The notes beneath the pieces are model-generated. The model searched no databases, was not told the origin of the DNA, and saw nothing but the letters and a program-made list of their open reading frames with translations. A program made the position numbers and the translations under genes. A stretch of 21,599 bases of DNA from Calditrichota bacterium. Its GTDB lineage: Bacteria > Calditrichota > Calditrichia > RBG-13-44-9 > J075. Positions 16,107 through 21,599 of the stretch are shown here, piece by piece. Numbering within the stretch: position 1 is the first letter of the stretch; every line of letters starts with the position of its first letter. Where the stretch lies: positions 1-21,599 of the forward strand of contig JAJRYW010000662.1 of assembly GCA_024275555.1 (NCBI GenBank). The letters are read 5' to 3'.

Positions 16107-16150
16107 TTCAGCCTCTTCCCCTGTTTCAGCCTCAGCCTCTCTTTCAGCCC
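16107..16150. repeat. 18-base-period TTCAGCC repeats between convergent genes
   Basis: TTCAGCCTC at 16107 and 16125 and TTCAGCCC at 16143 are spaced exactly 18 bases apart; an extra AGCCTC follows the second copy. The tract lies between the stop of the secreted protein gene and the rlmI stop, and is pyrimidine-rich. Confidence 0.6.
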
Positions 16151-16153
16151 TTC

Positions 16154-17344
16154 TCACAACACCCGCAGCAAAAAAGTTTTCAGGTATTCCCCTTCGGGAT
16201 GATAGATGTCGACCGGGTGGTCTACAGGCTGGCCGGGGCGGGCCACAATCTGCACCTGGCGGCGGGCCTCGCTGGCTGCTGCAAAGACGATTTGCTGGAA
16301 CAGCCGCCAATCCACCAGGCCGGAGCAGGAGCAGGTGAGCAGGTATCCCCCCGGGGCAATTTTCTGCATAGCCAGGCGGTTAATATCCTTATATCCCCGC
16401 GCTCCTTTTTCCAGATGCGCTTTATTTTTGACAAAAGCGGGCGGATCGAGAACAATTACATCCGGAGCCGTATCCAATCCCCGCAGGAACTCGAATACAT
16501 TGGCAACCGCAAAATGGTGGTCGTCCGGGGAAATATCGTTCAGTTGAAAATTATCCCGGGCCAGCCCGATGGCCGCTTCGCTGATGTCTACGGAGACGGT
16601 GGTTGCGCCGACGGTTGCCCCGGCAAGGCTAAATCCGCCGCTGTAGGAAAAGCAATTCAGCAGGTGCTTTCCGGCGGACACTTCGCGGATCAGGCGGCGG
16701 TTGTCGCGTTGATCCAGGAAAAAACCGGTCTTCTGGCCGGTCTTAATATCCACCCAATAGCGAATCTGCTCTTCGATGATTTCCACCCGGTCGGGCAGTT
16801 TGTCGTCCGGGGGAAGCGTTTCTCCCGCCACGCCCTCGTGGGTCAGGGCCTGGAGATCGCTGCGGTCCAGCACCGCCCGGGGCATGAGCAACTCTTCCAG
16901 AAGCGCCAGAAGTTCCCCGCGCAGCCGGTACATTCCGGCGGTGTTAAACTGCACCACCAGGTAATCCTGGTAGCGGTCGGCAATCAAACCGGGCAGGCGA
17001 TCCCCTTCCGAATGCACCAATCGATAGGCGTTGGTTCGGGTCTCATCAAACCATTCATGGCGGAGCTGTACCGCCTCGCGTAAACGCTCCCGGAAAAAAT
17101 CCCGGTTGACCGGCTGGTCCTCAAAGGTAAGCATGCGCACCCGAATCTGAGATTTGGGATTAAAAAATCCTTTTCCCAAAAAACGCATCTGGTAGTCCAC
17201 TACCGTTATAACATCCCCGGCGGCGGGCTGACCCTCTACCCGGGCGATTGCCCCGGAGAACAACCAGGGATGCCGGTTCCTGAGCGATTTGTCCCGGCCC
17301 CGTTTTAGCACCACGATGACGTCGTGGTTTTCCCATGTATCCAT
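16154..17344 (-). CDS. rlmI: 23S rRNA m5C methyltransferase, RlmI family (PUA + MTase)
   Basis: This 396-aa protein starts at ATG 17344 with AAAGGA seven bases upstream; a longer in-frame start at 17479 has no ribosome site. The N-terminal PUA-like domain has LKRGRDKSLRNRHPWLFSGAI and FLGKGFFNPKSQIRVRML. A middle EEI domain contains VHSEGDRLPGLIADRY and GQKTGFFLDQRDNRRL. The Rossmann MTase has LNCFSYSGGFSLA (SAM loop), VSVDIS, VLDPPAFVKNK and CSCS. In E. coli RlmI/YccW methylates C1962 of 23S rRNA, with the Cys of the CSCS block as the nucleophile. All these motifs are intact. It diverges from htrA. Confidence 0.93.
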   Translation of the reverse strand: MDTWENHDVIVVLKRGRDKSLRNRHPWLFSGAIARVEGQPAAGDVITVVDYQMRFLGKGFFNPKSQIRVRMLTFEDQPVNRDFFRERLREAVQLRHEWFDETRTNAYRLVHSEGDRLPGLIADRYQDYLVVQFNTAGMYRLRGELLALLEELLMPRAVLDRSDLQALTHEGVAGETLPPDDKLPDRVEIIEEQIRYWVDIKTGQKTGFFLDQRDNRRLIREVSAGKHLLNCFSYSGGFSLAGATVGATTVSVDISEAAIGLARDNFQLNDISPDDHHFAVANVFEFLRGLDTAPDVIVLDPPAFVKNKAHLEKGARGYKDINRLAMQKIAPGGYLLTCSCSGLVDWRLFQQIVFAAASEARRQVQIVARPGQPVDHPVDIYHPEGEYLKTFLLRVL

Positions 17345-17503
17345 AACAAGGTCCTTTCCAATCTTACAATTCGTAAACTGCGCACTTTTTTTTTGCGGCC
17401 CTGTCCGCCCGGCAATCCCAACAGTAAATAATCCGGCCGAACTTGCCCGGGCAATGTACCTTCTTTTTTGCCCAACCAAAGACTAAAATCAAAATCATTC
17501 CAG

Positions 17504-17552
17504 GGGCAGAGGGCAAAGAGCAGAGGGCATGGGGCATGGGGCAGAGGGCTAA
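17504..17552. repeat. Seven-copy heptamer tandem repeat
   Basis: Seven 7-base units run without a gap: GGGCAGA, GGGCAAA, GAGCAGA, GGGCATG, GGGCATG, GGGCAGA and GGGCTAA. Variation is mostly in the last three bases. Similar heptamer arrays occur between genes in some bacterial genomes. Confidence 0.85.
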
Positions 17553-17660
17553 ATTATCCTGCTATATTCATATCCGCATCCCCGGAATCAGGGAGGAATG
17601 AAGCGGGACTCCCGGGGGTTGCGCTCAAAATACACATCCGGGTTAGTATCTGAAAATATA

Positions 17661-17688
17661 TGGTATTATATTCCGGTTTGTATAAACC
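17661..17688 (+). promoter_or_regulatory. Candidate extended -10 promoter and dyad upstream of htrA
   Basis: TGGTATTAT (17661-17669) fits an extended -10, and GGTTT-GTAT-AAACC (17675-17688) is a perfect 5-base dyad where transcription would begin. The -35 region is weak. The dyad might be an operator or a 5' hairpin. Confidence 0.35.
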
Positions 17689-17703
17689 AACGATGAGCAG
17701 ACA

Positions 17704-19059
17704 ATGACTCGAACCGGTATTCAGATTCTGACGATGTGCTTTATTCTGCTGGTTTCGGCGTGGGCGCCCCTCCCGGCCCAGCCGACCCTCCAGGAGCAAA
17801 TTTTTTCTGCCCGGGATAAAGTGCTCCCGGCCCTGGTTCACGTGGAACCGGTGATCAATATTTACACCCAGGGCGAGAAACAGCACGCCGTGGTCACCGG
17901 CAGCGGGGTGATCTTTTCCCCGGAAGGCTATGTGATTACCAACCACCACGTGGCTTCCAATGCAGAAAAAGTCTGGTGCACCCTCTACAATAAACAGCGC
18001 ATCACCGCCGAGGTGGTGGGCAGCGACCAGTCCACCGACATCGCGGTGCTGAAACTCAATCTTTCCGAGTTGAGCGATCCCGGGATTCCCTTTGCGGAAC
18101 TGGGCAACTCCGACAGCCTGGAAGTCGGCCAGATTGTGCTGGCCCTGGGGAGTCCGTTGGGGCTGTCCCGCTCGGTATCCATGGGCGTGGTTAGTTCGAT
18201 TGACCGCTACTTTCCCGACCAGGGCAATATGATCTCCCCCTTTAACTTATGGATTCAAACCGACGCCGCGATCAACCCCGGCAACAGCGGCGGCCCCCTG
18301 ATTAACTTGCGGGGAGAGGTGATGGGAATTAACGCCCGGGCAGTCTTTTTTGCCGAAAACCTGGGCTTTGCCATTCCGATCAACCTGGTCAAGGAGGTGG
18401 CTGAGGAGATCATCCAGGGCCGCAGCGTGCGGCGCACCTGGATCGGGGTGGAATTCCAGCAGATTAAGGACCTCAAGGAGTATCTCAAACAGCCGGATTT
18501 GCAAGGGGTGCTGATTGCCCATGTAGATCAGAAATCGCCGGCGGCCAAAGCAGGGCTGCGCCCGGGCGATGTTTTGCAGAAAATCGGAGATCAACCGGTG
18601 CACGCGGATTTTGAAGAGGATTTGCCCACCGTTCGCAAAATTATTGCCGGTTTAGCCCCGGGTCAGACCATCCCCTTTACGATCTGGCGAGACGGTAAAC
18701 AAAAAACGCTCAAGGTGCACACGGTGCTGGAGCCGTTTGGAGATGAACCGGAATTTGTGGCGGAAGCCTGGGGCATGGTGATCAAAAACTTGAACTGGCA
18801 TATTTACAATATACAGTCGCTGTCCGATTTTAAGGGCGTCTATATCACCTCGGTCAAGCCGGGCGGCCCGGCGGAACGCTCCAATTTGCGCAGCGGCGAT
18901 GTGCTTCGCACCATCAATGGCAAGATGATCGTCAACAGCACCGATTTCCAGGCGATTTATGCCGCCCTGCAAAAAACGCCGGAGAAACCCGTCTACCTGG
19001 AGATGATCCGCAACGGGCATCCCTACTTTGCCGTGCTGAAGCGCTTCCCGCGCCTGTAA
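17704..19059 (+). CDS. htrA: Periplasmic HtrA-family serine protease with two PDZ domains
   Basis: This 451-aa protein starts at ATG 17704. A signal peptide (residues 8-26, ending PLPAQ) directs it to the periplasm. The trypsin-like domain has TGSGVIFSPEGYVITNHHV (His82), STDIAVLKL (Asp112) and NPGNSGGPL (Ser195), the complete triad. The LA loop is short. PDZ1 lies at about 245-335 (GVLIAHVDQKSPAAKAGLRPGDVLQKI) and PDZ2 at about 365-445 (GVYITSVKPGGPAERSNLRSGDVLRTI). Such proteases degrade or refold damaged envelope proteins. The next gene is a paralogue with a degenerate active site, 30 bases away, so they may work together. No strong ribosome site is seen before the start. Confidence 0.94.
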   Translation: MTRTGIQILTMCFILLVSAWAPLPAQPTLQEQIFSARDKVLPALVHVEPVINIYTQGEKQHAVVTGSGVIFSPEGYVITNHHVASNAEKVWCTLYNKQRITAEVVGSDQSTDIAVLKLNLSELSDPGIPFAELGNSDSLEVGQIVLALGSPLGLSRSVSMGVVSSIDRYFPDQGNMISPFNLWIQTDAAINPGNSGGPLINLRGEVMGINARAVFFAENLGFAIPINLVKEVAEEIIQGRSVRRTWIGVEFQQIKDLKEYLKQPDLQGVLIAHVDQKSPAAKAGLRPGDVLQKIGDQPVHADFEEDLPTVRKIIAGLAPGQTIPFTIWRDGKQKTLKVHTVLEPFGDEPEFVAEAWGMVIKNLNWHIYNIQSLSDFKGVYITSVKPGGPAERSNLRSGDVLRTINGKMIVNSTDFQAIYAALQKTPEKPVYLEMIRNGHPYFAVLKRFPRL

Positions 19060-19089
19060 CCAACAACCGAAAAGGAATCGATTTAGGCC

Positions 19090-20490
19090 ATGCGTAAAAC
19101 TATCTTCTTTTGTCTGTCCGTTCTGCTGCCGGTGCTTGTCGCCGCACAGGACGCCAACGAAGTGTTCCGGCAGTTTCGTCCCAAAATCTGCCTGGTTCAG
19201 TTCTATAAAAATGTTTCCTCCCAATCTCAAATCGGCTCCTACATCAAAATAAAGCAATACCGGATTGGCGTTATAGTCAGCCCGGAAGGGCTGGTGATGG
19301 TCAACAGCGACGTCTATCCGCTTTCGCTGGACATCATTTCCGGCAACGGCGCTTCCTATTCTTCCGGCGAGCCGTCCGATTTCCGGGTAAAGCTCCATGA
19401 CGGCCGGGAGTATCACGCCGAATTTGTAGGCAAGGATGAGCAGGCCCAGGCAGCTTTTATACGCATCACCAATGAGTTGGAAAGCCCTTTGCCCTTTGTT
19501 TCTTTTGTCTCCAGCGAGGTGGTTCGTATTGGCGATCCGGTCTATCTACTGGAATTGCTGGGGGAGAGTTATCAATTTGAGCCGCTGTTTACCCCCTATT
19601 CGATCAATGCGATTATAAAGGAGCCGCGCCGGAAGCTGTTGATTACCAACGCGGTGACGGCGCTCTCTGCCGGGGGGCTGATTATCACCCAAAAAGGACA
19701 GGCGGTTGGGGTAACCCTGCGCAATGATTTTGATTTCAGCTTTGCCCCGCCCCAGGATTTCGAAGAATTTCGCAAAGATTTCCTGGAAATCGCACCTTCG
19801 GAGTGGCTGAGCGGCTTAATCGAAAATCCGCCGGTGCTGGCCAGGTCCGACCACCAGGGTAAATCCTGGCTGGGCATCAATATGCAGGCGCTGACCCCGG
19901 AACTGGCCGAGTATTGGGGCGTCGACGCTAAGGGCGGGGTGGTGGTGGACCGGGTTTATCCCAACTCGCCGGCCCAGCGCGGGGGGCTCAAAGTCAAGGA
20001 TGTGGTGCTGAGAATGAATGATCAGCCCTTGCTGATAAAAAAAGATGAAGAACTGAATCGCTTCCGGGAGATGATCACCCAACATCCGCCCAACTCCGAG
20101 ATCCAGTTGACTATTTTCCGGGACGGAAAGACCCTGGAGAAGAAGATCAAACTGCTTTCGGCCCCCAAGGCCATCGATCTGGCCGCCAAGTACCAAAGTA
20201 AAGAACTGGGCATCGAGGTTCGTGAACTGACCGCCGATGTTCTCTACGACGACCAGCTTCCTTTAGACACCAAAGGTGTGTATGTGTTCCAGGTGGACCG
20301 CGCTTCCCCGGCGGGGTTCGGAGGGCTGGAAGCCGGAAGCATCATCACCGAGGTAAATGGGCGGCCGGTGCGCGATCTGGAGGATTTCAGAAAGATCATC
20401 GAGCAAGTGAAGGCCGAAAAAGGGCATAAAATTATGCTGCGAACCCAAATGCGTGAAGAAACCCGCTTCGTGTTTTTGGACGTCAAATAA
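19090..20490 (+). CDS. Inactive HtrA-like protein (pseudoprotease) with two PDZ domains
   Basis: This 466-aa protein has a signal peptide (residues 3-20, ending LVAAQ). The trypsin-like domain is recognisable by its strand order: IGVIVSPEGLVMVNSDVYP, EYHAEFVGKDEQAQAAFIRI, ITNAVTALSAGGLII. Each triad position is lost. The NHHV place reads NSDV (Asp74 for His), TDIAVL reads AQAAFI (Gln120 for Asp), and NSGGPL aligns as SAGGLI (Ala194 for Ser). PDZ1 (about 260-352: GINMQAL, GVVVDRVYPNSPAQRGGLKVKDVVLRM) and PDZ2 (about 372-460: GVYVFQVDRASPAGFGGLEAGSIITEV) are intact. It may be a chaperone, adaptor or regulator of the upstream protease. It follows htrA by 30 bases on the same strand. Confidence 0.88.
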   Translation: MRKTIFFCLSVLLPVLVAAQDANEVFRQFRPKICLVQFYKNVSSQSQIGSYIKIKQYRIGVIVSPEGLVMVNSDVYPLSLDIISGNGASYSSGEPSDFRVKLHDGREYHAEFVGKDEQAQAAFIRITNELESPLPFVSFVSSEVVRIGDPVYLLELLGESYQFEPLFTPYSINAIIKEPRRKLLITNAVTALSAGGLIITQKGQAVGVTLRNDFDFSFAPPQDFEEFRKDFLEIAPSEWLSGLIENPPVLARSDHQGKSWLGINMQALTPELAEYWGVDAKGGVVVDRVYPNSPAQRGGLKVKDVVLRMNDQPLLIKKDEELNRFREMITQHPPNSEIQLTIFRDGKTLEKKIKLLSAPKAIDLAAKYQSKELGIEVRELTADVLYDDQLPLDTKGVYVFQVDRASPAGFGGLEAGSIITEVNGRPVRDLEDFRKIIEQVKAEKGHKIMLRTQMREETRFVFLDVK

Positions 20491-20499
20491 CCCTTCCGT

Positions 20500-20943
20500 A
20501 TGCGCTACTGTTACGATTATCCCCGCCCCATGGTAACCGTGGATATATTGTTGCTGCGGGGCAAGCCCTCCAACCCGGAGGTTTTATTGATCCGCCGGGC
20601 CAATCCGCCCTTTGCGGGATATTGGGCCCTGCCGGGCGGATTTGTGGATGAAAACGAAGGACTGGAAACCGCCGCCCAACGGGAATTAGAGGAAGAAACC
20701 GGTCTGACCGGTGTCCCGCTGCGCCAGTTGGGAGCGTTTGGCGATCCCGGCCGCGATCCGCGAGGCCATACCATCACCATTGTTTATGGGGCCGTAATTG
20801 AACCGGAGAGCGCCTCGGCGGTTCGGGCCGGCGACGACGCCCGCCAGGCAAGCTGGTTCCCCCTGCAGGCCCTGCCGCCCCTGGCATTTGATCACCAACA
20901 TCTGATCAAGACTTGCCTGCCGCGTTTAATCAGCGCAAATTAA
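20500..20943 (+). CDS. NUDIX hydrolase (ADP-ribose pyrophosphatase-like)
   Basis: This 147-aa cytoplasmic protein has a complete Nudix box: Gly47, five residues, Glu53, seven residues, then Arg61-Glu62-Leu-Glu-Glu65-Glu66-Thr-Gly68-Leu. The Glu residues bind Mg. The segment before it, RRANPPFAGYWALPGG, is typical of ADP-ribose or related nucleotide-sugar hydrolases. After the box, DPGRDPRGHTITIVYGA supports this subgroup. The exact substrate cannot be read. It starts nine bases after the inactive HtrA gene and has no clear ribosome site, so translation may depend on the upstream gene. It ends overlapping the stop of the convergent gene. Confidence 0.9.
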   Translation: MRYCYDYPRPMVTVDILLLRGKPSNPEVLLIRRANPPFAGYWALPGGFVDENEGLETAAQRELEEETGLTGVPLRQLGAFGDPGRDPRGHTITIVYGAVIEPESASAVRAGDDARQASWFPLQALPPLAFDHQHLIKTCLPRLISAN

Positions 20944-21404
20944 TCCGTTTCCTCTGCCGGGAAGAAAGGGATATCCGGTAAGAATTCGTAGCTGCGGCGC
21001 CGGTAATCTAGCCGGCAGCAATAGTGCTGCATCCCGTTGGTGACCACCAGGTAGGGCGCCTTGAGAGCATAGTTATACAGCGCCAACTGGTCAAAGGTCG
21101 CCTGGTCGATATTCACCGAAGGCGCTTTACACTCCGCCACTAAAAGCGGTTCCATGCTGCGATCATAAATCAGCACATCACAACGGCGGCTGGCCCCGTA
21201 CACGCTAATCCCGGCCTCCACACGGGTCAGGCCCTTGGGATAATTTCGCTCTTGGAGCAGGTAACGCACCAGGTGCTGGCGCACCCATTCTTCCGGGGTC
21301 AACACCACCGCTTTTTTCCGGAGGGGATCAAAGATGTAGGTCTTGCCGCTTTTTTCGCTAAGACGGAATGAATAATCGGGGAAATTCAGTTTTGGTAATT
21401 CCAT
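20940..21404 (-). CDS. HsdR N-terminal-like (HSDR_N_2) nuclease-fold protein
   Basis: This 154-aa protein matches the stand-alone HsdR N-terminal-like family common in Bacteroidota. It shows KTYIFDPLRKKAVVLTPEEWVRQHLVRYLL, then RRCDVLIYDRSMEPLLVAECKAPSV, where the Asp and Glu-Cys-Lys (the PD-(D/E)xK pattern) would bind metal, and YALKAPYLVVTNGMQHYC. It is not part of a complete restriction system: no HsdM or HsdS genes lie nearby. Its role is unknown. The gene ends convergently with the NUDIX gene, the two stop codons sharing TTAA. A few bases separate it from the phosphatase gene that lies upstream on the same strand. Confidence 0.8.
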   Translation of the reverse strand: MELPKLNFPDYSFRLSEKSGKTYIFDPLRKKAVVLTPEEWVRQHLVRYLLQERNYPKGLTRVEAGISVYGASRRCDVLIYDRSMEPLLVAECKAPSVNIDQATFDQLALYNYALKAPYLVVTNGMQHYCCRLDYRRRSYEFLPDIPFFPAEETD

Positions 21405-21410
21405 TGCTTA

Positions 21411-21599
21411 TCACTCAACCTGCAGGATGATTAAAGTCAGGTCGTCCTGAAATTCCCGGCTTTGGGCAAAAGATTTGATCTCTTCAATCAACACTTGTTT
21501 TATCTTTTTGGGGGCTTTCCCGTAATTTTCCTGGAAGGTTTTAATCAGCCGGGCCTCCCCGAATTCATCCCCCCGGGGATTTTTAATCTCGGTCACGCC
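21411..21599 (-). CDS. SpoIIE/PP2C-type serine phosphatase, C-terminal end only
   Basis: Only the last 62 residues are in the window, from GVTEIKNPRGDEFGEARL to FQDDLTLIILQVE. GVTE and the DDLTL/I run are the two metal-binding motifs near the end of SpoIIE/RsbU-type PP2C phosphatases. The Asp-Asp binds Mn or Mg. These enzymes dephosphorylate anti-sigma antagonists or take sensor inputs from N-terminal domains, which are outside the window. The gene stops six bases before the start of the HsdR_N-like gene and is probably co-transcribed with it. Confidence 0.87.
   Translation of the reverse strand, partial: GVTEIKNPRGDEFGEARLIKTFQENYGKAPKKIKQVLIEEIKSFAQSREFQDDLTLIILQVE

Larger units (their letters stand above)
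17345..17703. other. Divergent gap between rlmI and htrA
   Basis: It contains the heptamer repeat at 17504-17552 and a possible promoter and dyad near 17661-17688, described separately. I see no further gene. Confidence 0.6.

Noticed and set aside
16199..17083. A 294-codon open frame on the plus strand
   Set aside because: It lies wholly opposite rlmI, has no family motif, and its composition is that of an antisense frame in GC-rich sequence.
18652..19416. A 254-codon open frame on the minus strand
   Set aside because: It crosses the 3' end of htrA and the 5' end of the inactive paralogue on the opposite strand, with no conserved motif and no ribosome site.
20940..21404. A type I restriction-modification locus
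   Set aside because: Only the short HsdR N-terminal-like fold is present, with no helicase domain, HsdM or HsdS; stand-alone members are common.

Overview
The window is a stretch of bacterial chromosome, mostly moderately GC-rich, with 19 recognisable protein genes and no rRNA, tRNA or CRISPR array. Several families point to a Gram-negative member of the Fibrobacterota-Chlorobiota-Bacteroidota neighbourhood, with Calditrichota or KSB1-like lineages as my best guess. They are a DUF5916 outer-membrane protein, a DUF5777-type beta-barrel, a secreted Asp-box (sortilin/VPS10-like) propeller, a Bacteroidota-style short RpoZ and a stand-alone HsdR N-terminal-like protein. This placement comes from family memory, not from a search.

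Layout from the left. Positions 1-1652 (minus) hold the N-terminal 550 codons of a membrane-anchored or secreted Asp-box propeller. Next come a YfcE-type phosphodiesterase (minus), a small STAS-like protein with a good sigma70-like promoter, a zinc-ribbon/TM/TPR protein, and rpoZ closed by a clear terminator. After a 454-bp gap lies an extracytoplasmic redox operon (5106-7390). It encodes a CX4CH heme-type domain fused to a predicted beta-barrel, a lipoprotein carrying the same heme-type domain, and an azurin-like cupredoxin.

Positions 7391-10186 are accessory in character and visibly AT-richer, apart from comEA. They hold a Panacea-domain antitoxin overlapping a MazF/PemK-like toxin (plus), a ComEA-like HhH protein (minus) and a VapBC-type pair (minus). 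A 63-nt imperfect inverted repeat lies between comEA and the vapC-like gene. Then come dnaJ and hrcA (minus), with neither grpE nor dnaK between or beside them in the window. The DUF5916 gene (minus) is interrupted by an in-frame TAA, and a small secreted protein is divergent from it.

The right third has rlmI (minus). It is divergent, across a gap with a seven-copy heptamer repeat, from a tandem pair of exported HtrA-type proteins: one with an intact triad, the other with all three catalytic residues replaced. A NUDIX hydrolase follows, then a convergent HsdR_N-like protein whose stop codon shares TTAA with the NUDIX stop. The window ends in the last 62 codons of a SpoIIE/PP2C-type phosphatase (minus).

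The most interesting items are the heme-domain/barrel fusion operon, the Panacea-MazF pairing, the active/inactive HtrA tandem and the nonsense-interrupted DUF5916 gene.
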